Origin: Methylococcus mesophilus
GTDB lineage: Bacteria > Pseudomonadota > Gammaproteobacteria > Methylococcales > Methylococcaceae
Direction of reading: 5' to 3'
DNA: 64,000 nucleotides
Assembly (NCBI RefSeq): GCF_026247885.1
Contig: NZ_CP110921.1
Coordinates: forward strand, 2,537,001 to 2,601,000
Below are positions 33,091 through 42,239 of the stretch, in pieces. The translations under genes and the position numbers were made by a program. How positions within the stretch are numbered: position 1 is the stretch's first letter; every line of letters begins with the position of its first letter. A model generated the notes under the pieces. The model was not told the origin of the DNA. It ran no database searches and saw only the letters and a program-made list of their open reading frames with translations.

Positions 33091-33185
33091 CGGTGTGCCC
33101 TCTTACGCGGCGGTCTCGGCTTGACAAGGCCTGAGCCCAGGAGCATCGTTCCCCGCCACTTAGGTTTTTCCAGATTCTACCCCCG

Positions 33186-34583
33186 ATGAACGACCAGAAC
33201 ACCGGCCTGCGCGTGGAATGGGATCCCGCGCTGATCCGCAAATACGACCGCAGCGGGCCGCGCTACACCTCCTATCCCACCGCCGACCGCTTCGTGCCCG
33301 GCTTCAACGCCGCCCGCTACGAGGAATGGCTGCACCGGCGCGCGGCCGAGGCGAATCCTTCGCCGCTGTCGCTGTATTTCCACATCCCCTTCTGCCAGAC
33401 GGTCTGCTTCTACTGCGCCTGCAACAAGATCGTTACCGCCAACCGCGAGCACGCCGGCAAGTACATCGACTACCTGGAAAAGGAAATCGAACTGCAGGCG
33501 AGACACCTGGGGCGGCATCGCGAGGTGCGCCAGCTGCACTGGGGCGGCGGCACGCCGACCTTCCTGAACCACGAACAGATGCGCCGGCTGATGGGAGCGA
33601 CGCGCGGGCATTTCGAGCTGGCCGAGGGCGAATATTCGATCGAGATCGACCCGCGCAAAGTGGACGAGGCCACCATCGCCCTGCTGCGCGAAATCGGCTT
33701 CAACCGGATGAGCTTAGGGGTGCAGGACTTCGACCCGGAGGTGCAAAAGGCCGTCAACCGCATCCAGAGCGAAGAGGAGACGCTGCGCGTCCTCAACGCC
33801 GCCCGCACCGAAGGTTTCTGCTCGGTCAGCATCGACCTGATCTACGGCCTGCCCAAGCAGACGGTGAGCGGCTTCCGCCACACCCTGGACCGCATCCTGG
33901 CCGCCGATCCGGACCGGATTTCGCTCTACAACTACGCCCACCTGCCGCATCTGTTCAAGCCACAGCGCCAGATCCGCGACGAAGACCTGCCCAGCGCCGA
34001 CGCCAAGCTGGAAATCCTGCAAAATGCGATCGCCCACCTGACCGGTGCTGGCTACGTCTACATCGGCATGGATCATTTCGCCAAGGCGGATAACGAGCTG
34101 AACCTGGCCCAGCGCGAAGGCCGTCTCCAGCGCAACTTCCAGGGCTACTCGACCCACGCCGACTGCGACATGGTCGCCATGGGCGTCACCGCCATCGGCA
34201 AGGTCGGGCCGACCTACAGCCAGAATTTCCGCACCCTGGAGGACTACTACGCCCGGCTCGACCAGGGCGTGCTGCCCATCATGCGCGGACTGGAATGCGA
34301 TGACGACGACCTGCTCCGGCGCGCCGTGATCCAGGCCCTGATGTGCCAGTTCGAACTGGACTTCGCCCGGCTCGGGCAGCAACACGGGGTTGACTTCGCC
34401 CGCTACTTCGCCGCCGAACTCGGCGACCTCGAACCGATGGCCGCGGACGGACTGCTGGCGCTGGGGCCTGACCGGCTCACGGTCACCCCCAAGGGGCGCC
34501 TGCTGATCCGCAACATCGCCATGGCGTTCGACCGCTACCTGCGCCAGGACCAGGAGCGGCGGGCCTATTCCAAGGTCATCTGA
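33186..34583 (+). CDS. hemN: Oxygen-independent coproporphyrinogen III oxidase
   Basis: 465 residues of the radical-SAM HemN family. It decarboxylates coproporphyrinogen III to protoporphyrinogen IX without oxygen, in the cytoplasmic haem pathway. The 4Fe-4S/SAM site is seen in HIPFCQTVCFYCACNK (CxxxCxxC), preceded by GPRYTSYPTADRF and followed by LHWGGGTPTFL and EIDPRKVDEATIALLREIGF. The C-terminal domain with GMDHFAKADNELNLAQREG is that of true HemN rather than HemW. A TTGACA lies at 33121-33126 but no convincing -10 follows. hoxH is 65 bp downstream on the same strand. Confidence 0.93.
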   Translation: MNDQNTGLRVEWDPALIRKYDRSGPRYTSYPTADRFVPGFNAARYEEWLHRRAAEANPSPLSLYFHIPFCQTVCFYCACNKIVTANREHAGKYIDYLEKEIELQARHLGRHREVRQLHWGGGTPTFLNHEQMRRLMGATRGHFELAEGEYSIEIDPRKVDEATIALLREIGFNRMSLGVQDFDPEVQKAVNRIQSEEETLRVLNAARTEGFCSVSIDLIYGLPKQTVSGFRHTLDRILAADPDRISLYNYAHLPHLFKPQRQIRDEDLPSADAKLEILQNAIAHLTGAGYVYIGMDHFAKADNELNLAQREGRLQRNFQGYSTHADCDMVAMGVTAIGKVGPTYSQNFRTLEDYYARLDQGVLPIMRGLECDDDDLLRRAVIQALMCQFELDFARLGQQHGVDFARYFAAELGDLEPMAADGLLALGPDRLTVTPKGRLLIRNIAMAFDRYLRQDQERRAYSKVI

Positions 34584-34648
34584 CGCTCGATTGCGCCACA
34601 CTTCGGGGTGGTATCATCGGGCCATCCCGAAGCCCGAAGGTGTGAACG

Positions 34649-36133
34649 ATGTATGATCATCTCGAGACCGCCGAGAATCCCGAGAGCCTGAAGCGCGTGG
34701 TCATCGACCCGGTGACCCGCGTCGAAGGCCACGGCAAGGTCACCCTGCTGTTGGACGAGGACAACCACGTCCGCCAGGCGCGGCTCCACATCGTCGAATT
34801 CCGCGGGTTCGAGCGTTTCATCCAGGGCCGCCCCTACTGGGAGTTGCCGGTCCTGGTCCAGCGGCTGTGCGGCATCTGCCCGGTGAGCCACCACCTCGCC
34901 GCGGCGAAGGCCATCGACCAGGTCGTCGGCGTCGACCGGCTCACGCCTGCCGCGGAGAAGCTGCGCCGGCTGATGCATTTCGGCCAGTTCCTGCAATCGC
35001 ATGCGCTTCATTTCTTCCATCTGGCGACGCCCGACCTCCTGTTCGGCTTCGACAGCCCCGCCGGTCGCCGCAACATCTTCGCGGTGCTGAAAGAGTATCC
35101 GGACGTGGGGCTGGAAGGCGTCCGCATGCGCAAATACGGCCAGGAGGTGATCCGGCTGATTTCCGGCAAGCGCATCCACGGCAGCGCCGCCATCCCCGGC
35201 GGGATGAACAAGGCCTTGACGGTGGAGGAAAGGGATTTCCTGCTCCAGGACATCGACACGGTCCTCGGCTGGTGCCGCAATGCGCTCGCGCTGATCCGCC
35301 GAGTATACCTCGCCAACCGCGAGCATCACGAGCGCTTCGGCCTGATCCGTTCCAACTTCATGGGGCTGATCCGCGACGACGGCGCTTTCGAAATCTACCA
35401 CGGCGGCCTGCGGGCCAAGGACGCCTCCGGCCGGACGATCTTCGACAAGCTCGACTACCGGGGCTACACCGGCATCCTGCGCGAAGAAGTGCGCTCCTGG
35501 TCCTACATGAAATTCCCGTACATCGAGGCGCTGGGCAAGGAAAACGGCTGGTACCGGGTCGGACCGCTGGCCCGCATCAACAACTGCGACTTCATTCCCA
35601 CCCCCCTGGCCGAAGAGGCTCGGCAGGACTTCCTGGCCCAAGGCGCCGGCGGACCGGTGCACGGCTCGCTGGCCTTCCACTGGGCCCGGATGATCGAAAC
35701 CCTGCACTGCGCCGAGAGCATCCGCGAACTGCTGCACGCCCCGGAGCTGCTGGGCACCGACCTCGTCGTCCACGGCGAGCGGCAGCCGGAAGGCGTCGGC
35801 GTGATCGAGGCGCCGCGCGGCACCCTGTTCCACCATTACCAGGTCGATGAAAACGATCTCGTGACCCGCGCCAACCTGATCGTCTCCACCACTCACAACA
35901 ACCAGGCGATGAACGAGTCTATCCGCCAGGTGGCGTCCGAATATCTCGACGGCCAGACGATCACGGAAGGGCTGCTGAACCACATCGAAGTGGCGATCCG
36001 CGCCTACGACCCCTGCCTGTCCTGCGCCACGCATGCCCTGGGCAAGATGCCGCTGGTCATCGAGCTGATGGACGCCGGCGGCGGGATGCTGGACCGTCTG
36101 CAAAAGCGGGCGGACGGAACGGTATCGCGCTGA
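34649..36133 (+). CDS. hoxH: [NiFe]-hydrogenase large subunit, HoxH type
   Basis: 494 residues. The nickel-iron site is complete: RLCGICPVSHH (Cys74, Cys77) and DPCLSCATH (Cys456, Cys459). Cleavage after His462 would remove 32 residues, the job of the adjacent protease. The N-terminus (IDPVTRVEGHGKVTLLLDED) and RVYLANREHHERFGL-like middle fit the cytoplasmic bidirectional NAD(P)-linked (group 3) large subunits. The small subunit and diaphorase genes (hoxY, hoxF, hoxU) that normally sit beside it are not present within this window, so it is an orphan here. It is followed by its likely maturation protease. Confidence 0.88.
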   Translation: MYDHLETAENPESLKRVVIDPVTRVEGHGKVTLLLDEDNHVRQARLHIVEFRGFERFIQGRPYWELPVLVQRLCGICPVSHHLAAAKAIDQVVGVDRLTPAAEKLRRLMHFGQFLQSHALHFFHLATPDLLFGFDSPAGRRNIFAVLKEYPDVGLEGVRMRKYGQEVIRLISGKRIHGSAAIPGGMNKALTVEERDFLLQDIDTVLGWCRNALALIRRVYLANREHHERFGLIRSNFMGLIRDDGAFEIYHGGLRAKDASGRTIFDKLDYRGYTGILREEVRSWSYMKFPYIEALGKENGWYRVGPLARINNCDFIPTPLAEEARQDFLAQGAGGPVHGSLAFHWARMIETLHCAESIRELLHAPELLGTDLVVHGERQPEGVGVIEAPRGTLFHHYQVDENDLVTRANLIVSTTHNNQAMNESIRQVASEYLDGQTITEGLLNHIEVAIRAYDPCLSCATHALGKMPLVIELMDAGGGMLDRLQKRADGTVSR

Positions 36134-36134
36134 G

Positions 36135-36650
36135 GTGGCGGGGCTGCTGGTTTTTGGCTACGGCAACCCGAGCCGGGGTGACGACGCGCTCGGGCCGCTG
36201 TTCCTCGAAGCGCTGCAAGAACGGCTGGCAAGCTCGCCAGGGGGGGACATCGAATTCCTGCAAGATTTCCAGCTCCAGATCGAGCACGCGCTCGACCTCG
36301 CCGGACGGGACCGGGTGCTGTTCGTGGACGCCCACGTCGGCTGCCCGCCGCCGTTCCGGTTCGAACGGCTCGTTCCCCGGCGCGACGGCAGCTACACCAC
36401 CCATGCCGTCAGCCCGCAAGCCCTGCTCGAAGTCTACCGGCGCCTCAACCGCGGCGAGCCGCCGCCCGCTTATCTCCTGAGCATCCGCGGGGAGCGGTTC
36501 GGCCTGGGAGACGCCCTAAGCCGGGAGGCGGAATCGAATCTCGAGTCCGCGCTGCGTTTCGCCGAAGCGCTGATCCGCAAGACGACGGGGACTGGCTGGG
36601 ATTCCCTTCCCAGCGGACCGGATCAGAAATACGGCTTTTCCTTGGCCTGA
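36135..36650 (+). CDS. hoxW: Hydrogenase maturation endopeptidase, HoxW type
   Basis: 171 residues from GTG 36135, one base after the hoxH stop. It belongs to the M52/HycI-HoxW family: [18 protein letters not shown] holds the GxGNxxRGDDxxG motif with the acidic nickel-sensing residue, and a second conserved Asp is in [25 protein letters not shown] follows. It removes the C-terminal peptide of the large subunit after nickel insertion. Coupling to hoxH suggests that subunit is its substrate. Its 3' end overlaps the convergent ppa gene by 28 bases. Confidence 0.85.
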   Translation: MAGLLVFGYGNPSRGDDALGPLFLEALQERLASSPGGDIEFLQDFQLQIEHALDLAGRDRVLFVDAHVGCPPPFRFERLVPRRDGSYTTHAVSPQALLEVYRRLNRGEPPPAYLLSIRGERFGLGDALSREAESNLESALRFAEALIRKTTGTGWDSLPSGPDQKYGFSLA

Positions 36651-37171
36651 TTGTAGCGATCGATGCTGCCGGTGATTTCCAGCAGCGCCTCGTCGATGTC
36701 GCCCCAGCCGTTGATCTTCACCCACTTGCCGGGCTCGAGATCCTTGTAATGCTCGAAGAAGTGGGCAATCTGGGCCAACTGGGGCTCGGGGATGTCGCGG
36801 TAGGACTTGACCTTGGCGTACAGCGACGAAAGCTTGTCGACCGGTACCGCCAGGACCTTGGCGTCACCGCCGGCCTCGTCCTCCATCTTCAGCACGCCGA
36901 TCGGCCTGCACCGCACCACCGAGCCGCTCAGCAGGCGACAGGGCGCGATCACCAGGACGTCGACCGGATCGCCGTCCTCCGACAAGGAGTGGGGGACGTA
37001 GCCGTAATTGCACGGATACTGCATCGCCGTGCCCATGAAACGGTCCACGAACAGCGCCCCGGTTTCCTTGTCGACCTCGTACTTGACCGGGTCGCTGAAC
37101 GCCGGGATCTCGATGACCACATGGATGTCCTCGGGCACCTGCCTGCCGGAACTGACTTTCATCAAAGCCAT
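36623..37171 (-). CDS. ppa: Inorganic pyrophosphatase
   Basis: 182 residues of the family I soluble pyrophosphatase, which hydrolyses PPi to two phosphates and drives biosynthesis. The signature DGDPVDVLV (metal-binding Asp residues) is followed by [20 protein letters not shown], and [16 protein letters not shown] plus [11 protein letters not shown] precede it. The C-terminus ([20 protein letters not shown]) is also typical. The length fits the bacterial hexameric form. It converges with hoxW and has a short AT-rich leader upstream. Confidence 0.93.
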   Translation of the reverse strand: MALMKVSSGRQVPEDIHVVIEIPAFSDPVKYEVDKETGALFVDRFMGTAMQYPCNYGYVPHSLSEDGDPVDVLVIAPCRLLSGSVVRCRPIGVLKMEDEAGGDAKVLAVPVDKLSSLYAKVKSYRDIPEPQLAQIAHFFEHYKDLEPGKWVKINGWGDIDEALLEITGSIDRYNQAKEKPYF

Positions 37172-37249
37172 GACTTCTCTCCAGAAATGAGCAAATAGCC
37201 CATTATAACAGTCGGGATAATCGATGATGGCCGCAGGGGATGGCGTTCG

Positions 37250-37852
37250 CTAGCCGCCCGACAGGACGATGCGGGCCATCGCGTAATACCCCTTGAGTTT
37301 GGCGAGCAAGCCGGGCGCCGGGTGCAGGGGATAAACGCCGGGCATCGCCTGGCCCTTCGCCAGCCTGGCGATCTTGCGCCGCACCGGCGCGTCGAGCTGG
37401 CCGTTGGCCGCCAGTTCCATGAACAGCGCCTTGACGTTGCCCAGGTCGAAGAAATCGCGCTGCCAGCACCATTGATGATTGCCGCCGTAGCGGAACCAGG
37501 AACCGCCGAGCCCGGCGACCTCGTAATGGCTGCCGTCCGCCCGCCGGGCCGGCGATACCTGGCGCCAGAACCCGATGACCTCGCCCCGTGCCTCGTCGAT
37601 CAGCACGTGGTCGTACGGGTAGCGCCATTGCTCGAAACCCTCCATGTGGAAGCCGAGCGCCCAGTCCATGATCTGCTGCCGCCCGCGGGCCAGGAACTCC
37701 TGATCGGGCCCCATGTTCCAGCCGTATTCGGCGTCTTCCGTATACATCGCGCCGAGCGACTGGATCCAGTCGCCGGCGCGCTCCGCGTCACGGTTGGCCG
37801 CCAGCCAGCGCGAAACCATTTCTTCCAGTTCTGCTCGGGGGTATGCGGGCAT
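37250..37852 (-). CDS. NTF2/SnoaL-like protein
   Basis: 200 residues. The N-terminal 130 residues read as an NTF2-like cone fold: LEEMVSRWLAANRDAERAGD, LGAMYTEDAEYGWNMGPDQE, EGFEQWRYPYDHVLIDEARG, EVIGFWRQVSP and GSWFRYGGNHQWCWQRDFFD. The remaining 70 residues are a helical extension. Such proteins are small hydrolases, isomerases or ligand carriers; the substrate is not evident. It lies between ppa and lipA as an apparently single gene. Confidence 0.7.
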   Translation of the reverse strand: MPAYPRAELEEMVSRWLAANRDAERAGDWIQSLGAMYTEDAEYGWNMGPDQEFLARGRQQIMDWALGFHMEGFEQWRYPYDHVLIDEARGEVIGFWRQVSPARRADGSHYEVAGLGGSWFRYGGNHQWCWQRDFFDLGNVKALFMELAANGQLDAPVRRKIARLAKGQAMPGVYPLHPAPGLLAKLKGYYAMARIVLSGG

Positions 37853-37972
37853 CGAAACTCCTCATTTTTGATCGTGGTTTATCGAAGGCACCGCATAGCG
37901 CGGGCCCGATCGCGTGACGCGATAGTTTACGCAGTTCAGGGCGCGGCAGCTTCAGGCCGCAGGAATCGGGCG

Positions 37973-38944
37973 TCAGCGTCGGGCGACAGCCGCCTGCAGA
38001 TCGGCGTGATAAGACGAGCGCACCAGCGGCGCGCTGGCGACGCTGGTGAAGCCGAGTTCCCGTGCGCACGCCGCAAGCTCGTCGAATTCGGACGGCGGAA
38101 CGTAGCGCATCACGGGCAGATGGTCCCGGCTGGGCTGTAGATACTGGCCCAAAGTGAGCATCTCGCAGCCATGGTTGCGGAGATCGCACAGCACTTCCCG
38201 AACCTCATCCAGGGTCTCGCCCAGGCCGAGCATCAGCCCCGACTTGGTCGGCACGCCCGGCACCCGCTCGCGGAATCGTGCCAGGAGATCCAGCGACTGG
38301 TCGTAGTCGGCGCCGGGCCGCGCCTGGCGGTAGAGGCGGGGCACGGTTTCGATGTTGTGGTTGAACACGTCGGGCGGATCGGCGGCGAGCAGATCAAGCG
38401 CCGTTTCGATGCGGCCCCGGAAATCCGGGGTCAGAATCTCGATGGAAAGTGCAGGGGAGCGTGTGCGCAAGGCCCGGATACAGGCGGCGAAATGCCCCGC
38501 GCCGCCGTCGCGAAGATCGTCCCGGTCGACCGAGGTGATCACCACGTAGCGCAGCCCCAGCAGGGCGATGGTTTCCGCGAGATGTTCGGGTTCGGCCGGG
38601 TCGGGCGGTGCCGGGCGGCCGTGGGCGACGTCGCAGAACGGGCAGCGGCGGGTGCAGATGTCGCCGAGGATCATGAAGGTGGCGGTGCCGTGGCCGAAAC
38701 ATTCCGCCAGATTGGGGCAGGCCGCTTCTTCGCAGACGCTGTGCAGGCCGCGCTCGCGCAGCAGCCGCTTCACACGCTGGACTTCCTCGCCGGTACCGGC
38801 GCGGATCCTGATCCATTCGGGCTTGCGCAAAGGCGACGCGACGGGTTCAACCTTGACGGGGATGCGCGAGAGCTTTTCCGCTCCCCGTTGATGGGAAGCT
38901 GGGGTCTGGCGCGAAGGCGCCCGATTGTCGTCGAAAGTTTTCAT
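37973..38944 (-). CDS. lipA: Lipoyl synthase
   Basis: 323 residues from ATG 38944, overlapping the lipB stop by ATGA. It is a radical-SAM enzyme that inserts two sulfurs into octanoyl groups on carrier proteins. Both iron-sulfur sites are visible: the auxiliary [14 protein letters not shown] and the radical-SAM [12 protein letters not shown]. Family motifs [40 protein letters not shown] and [15 protein letters not shown] are present. The C-terminal RSSYHAD motif closes it. It forms a two-gene unit with lipB downstream of mgtE. Confidence 0.95.
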   Translation of the reverse strand: MKTFDDNRAPSRQTPASHQRGAEKLSRIPVKVEPVASPLRKPEWIRIRAGTGEEVQRVKRLLRERGLHSVCEEAACPNLAECFGHGTATFMILGDICTRRCPFCDVAHGRPAPPDPAEPEHLAETIALLGLRYVVITSVDRDDLRDGGAGHFAACIRALRTRSPALSIEILTPDFRGRIETALDLLAADPPDVFNHNIETVPRLYRQARPGADYDQSLDLLARFRERVPGVPTKSGLMLGLGETLDEVREVLCDLRNHGCEMLTLGQYLQPSRDHLPVMRYVPPSEFDELAACARELGFTSVASAPLVRSSYHADLQAAVARR

Positions 38945-39564
38945 ATCTCGATTTCCTCGTCGCCGAGCTGGACCATCAATTCGCGCACCAGCGCCGCCGC
39001 CGGCTCGAACACCTGCGCATCCACGCCCAGATCGGCCAGCCGCGTCACCGGCAAGCCGGCATAGCCGCAGGGATTGATCCGGCCGAAGGCTTCCAGCTCC
39101 GGACGGACGTTGAGAGCGACCCCGTGATAGCAGCAGCCGCGCCGCACCCGCAGGCCGAGCGATGCGATCTTGGCCCCCTGCACGTAGACTCCGGGCGCAT
39201 CGCTGCGCGCCTGCGCACTCAGACCGTACTGGCGCAACAGCGCGACGACGGACTCTTCCAGCGCGCTGACCATCCGTCTCACCCCGAGTTTGCGTCTTTG
39301 CAGGTCGACCAGGGCGTAGAGCACGAGCTGGCCGGGGCCGTGATAGGTCACCTGTCCGCCCCGGTCGGTCCGGACCACCGGCACGTCCCCGGCATCGAGT
39401 ATATGGGCGGCGTCCCCGTTCATGCCGAGCGTGTAAACCGGCGGATGCTCGACCAGCCACAGTTCGTCGGCGGTGTCATCGGTGCGCTGCTCGGTGAACT
39501 CCTGCATGGCGCGCCACACCGGTTCGTAGTCGGCTCGCTCCAGCATGCGGACACGGAAGGCCAT
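38941..39564 (-). CDS. lipB: Octanoyltransferase
   Basis: 207 residues. It moves octanoate from acyl carrier protein to lipoyl domains, the step before LipA. Motifs: [16 protein letters not shown], the substrate-site [20 protein letters not shown], the lysine in [13 protein letters not shown] and [10 protein letters not shown]; the catalytic Cys is in [10 protein letters not shown]. Length and order with lipA are standard. The gene starts 6 bases after the mgtE stop, so it may be transcribed from upstream of mgtE. Confidence 0.93.
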   Translation of the reverse strand: MAFRVRMLERADYEPVWRAMQEFTEQRTDDTADELWLVEHPPVYTLGMNGDAAHILDAGDVPVVRTDRGGQVTYHGPGQLVLYALVDLQRRKLGVRRMVSALEESVVALLRQYGLSAQARSDAPGVYVQGAKIASLGLRVRRGCCYHGVALNVRPELEAFGRINPCGYAGLPVTRLADLGVDAQVFEPAAALVRELMVQLGDEEIEI

Positions 39565-39570
39565 CTGCGT

Positions 39571-41016
39571 TCAGTTCAGCAGAAACAGGGTGGCCAGCCC
39601 CAGGAAGATGAAGAATCCCATGCCGTCGGTGATGGCGGTGAGCAGCACGCTGGTGCCGATGGCCGGGTCGAGGTCGAGGCGGGCGCGGATCAGCGGGATG
39701 AACAAACCCGTCACCGCGGCGACCAACAGGTTGAGGGTCATGGCCGCCGCCATCACGGAAGCCAATTCCGGATCGCGGTACAGCGCATAGGTCAGAGCGC
39801 CGATGACACTGCCCCAGACGATCCCGTTGAGGAGGCCGATGCCGATTTCCTTCAGCACCAGGCGGCGCACGTTTGACGAATCGACCAGCCCCAGCGCCAG
39901 CGAACGAACGATCAGGGTGCTGGTCTGGGTGCCGGTATTGCCGCCGATGCCGGCGACGATGGGCATGAGCGAGGCCAGCGCCACCACCCGCCCGATGGTG
40001 TCGTCGAACAGGCTGATGACACGGGTGCTGGCGAACGCGGTCAGCAGGTTGATGCCCAACCATACCCAGCGGTTCTTGACGCTTTTCCAGATGCTCGCAA
40101 ACAGGTCCTCCTCCTGCATCAGGCCGGCCTGCGCAAGCGCTTCGTCGTCGGACTCCTGGCGGATGTAGTCGACGATGGCGTCGATCGTGACTCGGCCCTG
40201 GAGGCGCTGCTGGTCGTCGACCACCGGCACCGAAAGCAGGCCGTAGCGCTCGAAGGCGCGGGCGGCGACGGAAGCCTCGTCGTCCAAATGGAACATCACG
40301 ACTTCCCGGGACATGACGTCGCCCACCCGCGCATCCGGGCTCCGCAGCAGGAGGCGCTTCAGCGAGAGCACGCCCCGGAGCACGTTCTGCTTGTCGACCA
40401 CGAACAGCTTGTCGGTGTTCTCGGGCAAGTCGCCGCGCTGGCGGAGGTAACGCAGCACGACGCTGAGTGTGGTGTCCTCCCGGATGGCCACCATGCCGAA
40501 GTCCATGATCGCAGCGACGGTATCCTCCTCGTAGGACAGGACCGATTCGAGCTGGGCGCGGGTCTGGTCGTTGAGCGACTTCAGCAGATCCTGCATGACC
40601 TCCTCGGGGAGGTCGGGGGCAAGGTCCGCGATCTCGTCGGTGTCGAGCTGCTCGGTGGCGTGGAGCAGTTCGTCCCGGTCCATGTCGGAGATCAACGACT
40701 CGCGCACGGCATCCGAGACATGCAGCAGAATTTCGCCGTCCATCTCGGGGTCCACCAGCGCCCAGATGGCCAGACGCTGCACCTGCGGCAGGGCCTCCAG
40801 CACATAGGCGATGTCGGCGGCATGGAGCGAATCGAGCTTCTGCTTGAGCGCGACCTGATGCTGCTTGTGCATCAGGCTTTCGATCAGTTCGTGCCGGGAC
40901 ATCGGCTGATGCTGAAGAATCGTTTCCTCCAGTTTCTGCTTGTCCAGCAGGTCCAGCACTTCGCGCACGAGCCGGCGCAGTCTTTCGTCACTGGTTTCGA
41001 TGATGGAATCGGACAT
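39571..41016 (-). CDS. mgtE: Magnesium transporter, MgtE family
   Basis: 481 residues. The cytosolic N-domain (LLDKQKLEETILQHQPMSRH onward) with MgtE_N repeats is followed by two CBS domains (VGDVMSREVVMFHLDDEASV, LLSVPVVDDQQRLQG). A C-terminal membrane domain of five helices carries the family VAGIGGNTGTQTSTLIVRSL loop that lines the ion pore. It is a Mg2+ channel gated by cytosolic magnesium. It separates ybeD from lipB, genes that are adjacent in E. coli. The 95-bp leader is too short for a full magnesium riboswitch, and none was seen. Confidence 0.93.
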   Translation of the reverse strand: MSDSIIETSDERLRRLVREVLDLLDKQKLEETILQHQPMSRHELIESLMHKQHQVALKQKLDSLHAADIAYVLEALPQVQRLAIWALVDPEMDGEILLHVSDAVRESLISDMDRDELLHATEQLDTDEIADLAPDLPEEVMQDLLKSLNDQTRAQLESVLSYEEDTVAAIMDFGMVAIREDTTLSVVLRYLRQRGDLPENTDKLFVVDKQNVLRGVLSLKRLLLRSPDARVGDVMSREVVMFHLDDEASVAARAFERYGLLSVPVVDDQQRLQGRVTIDAIVDYIRQESDDEALAQAGLMQEEDLFASIWKSVKNRWVWLGINLLTAFASTRVISLFDDTIGRVVALASLMPIVAGIGGNTGTQTSTLIVRSLALGLVDSSNVRRLVLKEIGIGLLNGIVWGSVIGALTYALYRDPELASVMAAAMTLNLLVAAVTGLFIPLIRARLDLDPAIGTSVLLTAITDGMGFFIFLGLATLFLLN

Positions 41017-41111
41017 GGCGGGAAACGGACGTCGATGATCACGGCGCCGACGGAACCGCCGGCGGATGCGAAGAGCGTCCGGGCTTATACCATACCCGGA
41101 CGGAAGTATCG

Positions 41112-41375
41112 TTAAAGAACCATCAGCACGCCGGGCAGCGTGCCGATACGCCCATAGATCGCTTCGATCTGGGCCTGGGTCGAGGCCGTGATCGTCACCG
41201 TCACCGCCACGAACCTGCCGCCGCCGCTGGCCCGGACGGCGACGGTCACCGCTTCCAGCTCCGGCGCGGCGAGACGCACCGCAGCCTCGACCGACGCGGC
41301 GAAACCGCCTTCGGCCGAGCCGAATACCTTGATCGGGAACTCGCAGGGGAAGTCGAGCAGCGCGTCCAGGCTCAT
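41112..41375 (-). CDS. ybeD: DUF493 (YbeD) small regulator-like protein
   Basis: 87 residues: DFPCEFPIKVFGSAEGGFAA, LEAVTVAVRASGGGRFVAVT, TITASTQAQIEAIYGRI. This is the DUF493/YbeD ACT-like ferredoxin fold, a small protein of unclear regulatory role that usually accompanies dacA and lipB. Its ATG overlaps the stop of the aminotransferase gene by four bases. The position between the D-amino-acid aminotransferase and mgtE fits the conserved cluster. Confidence 0.85.
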   Translation of the reverse strand: MSLDALLDFPCEFPIKVFGSAEGGFAASVEAAVRLAAPELEAVTVAVRASGGGRFVAVTVTITASTQAQIEAIYGRIGTLPGVLMVL

Positions 41376-42223
41376 GCCATCACGCCGCTCTTGAGTCGGC
41401 GCTTGAAATCCTGGTACAGCGCGCTGACCCGCTCCCAGACGGGTCCGGGAGTTCCCCGGCCGACCGGCCGGCCGTCCAGCTCGACCACCGGCAGCACTTC
41501 CCGCGTCGAACTCGTAATCCAGATTTCGTCGGCACCGGCAAACTCGGCCAGCGAGATCGCCCGCTCCCGTGCCGGCAGGCCTTCCGCCTGAACCAGCTCC
41601 AGCACCAGGTCGCGGGTGATACCCGGCAGCAGTTCCGGGCCCTTGGGCGGGGTGACGATCACGCCGTCGATCACCGCGAACACGTTGCTGGCCGTCCCTT
41701 CGGTGACGCGGCCATCGCGGACCAGGACAGCCTCGGCGCAGCCCCGGTCGACGGCCTCCTGCCGCAGCAGCACGTTGGGCAACAGCGTGATGGCCTTGAT
41801 GTTGCACCAGCGCCAGCGGATGTCGTCCAGCGTGATGGCGCGGACCCCGGCGAACGGCACCGGCGCGATCGGCGAACACATGGCGAAGACCGTGGGCGTG
41901 ACGCCGGCCGGGATCGCATGGTCGCGCCTGGGGCCCGCACCACGCGTCACCTGCAGATACACCGACTGGTCGTCCGGCCCGTCGATCAGACGGCCGACGA
42001 CTCCCGCCCACTCGGCCCGGCTCAGGGGAGAAGCCATGCGGATGCCGCGCAGGCTGCCGTCCAGCCGCGTGAGATGCTCTTCGAGCCGCAGCGGCCGCCC
42101 GCCATAAACGGGGATGACCTCGTAGACGCCGTCGCCGAACAGGAATCCCCGGTCCAGGACGGACACGCGGGCCTGTTCCAGCGGCAGAAATTCGCCGTTG
42201 AGATAAACCAGGGGACTGTTCAT
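41372..42223 (-). CDS. dat: D-amino-acid aminotransferase (class IV PLP)
   Basis: 283 residues of the PLP class IV family. Motifs: VSVLDRGFLFGDGVYEVIPV, QVTRGAGPRRDHAIP, the PLP lysine in RWCNIKAITLLPNVL, AEAVLVRDGRVTEGTASNVF and EIWITSSTREVLPVVELD. It interconverts D-alanine and D-glutamate or related acids with 2-oxo acids, a supply step for peptidoglycan. Genes of this type lie between dacA and ybeD in many gammaproteobacteria. The start follows the dacA stop by 16 bases; the stop overlaps ybeD. Confidence 0.88.
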   Translation of the reverse strand: MNSPLVYLNGEFLPLEQARVSVLDRGFLFGDGVYEVIPVYGGRPLRLEEHLTRLDGSLRGIRMASPLSRAEWAGVVGRLIDGPDDQSVYLQVTRGAGPRRDHAIPAGVTPTVFAMCSPIAPVPFAGVRAITLDDIRWRWCNIKAITLLPNVLLRQEAVDRGCAEAVLVRDGRVTEGTASNVFAVIDGVIVTPPKGPELLPGITRDLVLELVQAEGLPARERAISLAEFAGADEIWITSSTREVLPVVELDGRPVGRGTPGPVWERVSALYQDFKRRLKSGVMA

Positions 42224-42239
42224 GCCGGAAAGTTCGAAT

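Noticed and set aside
33121-33149. Promoter for hemN starting with TTGACA
   Set aside because: No acceptable -10 hexamer at 16-18 bp spacing; only the -35-like box is present.
34565-36103. 512-codon reverse frame opposite hoxH
   Set aside because: Shadow of the hydrogenase gene, low-complexity Val/Asp/Gln-rich composition.
41017-41111. Magnesium riboswitch before mgtE
   Set aside because: The 95-bp leader is too short for an M-box or ykoK-type element and shows no matching conserved segments.
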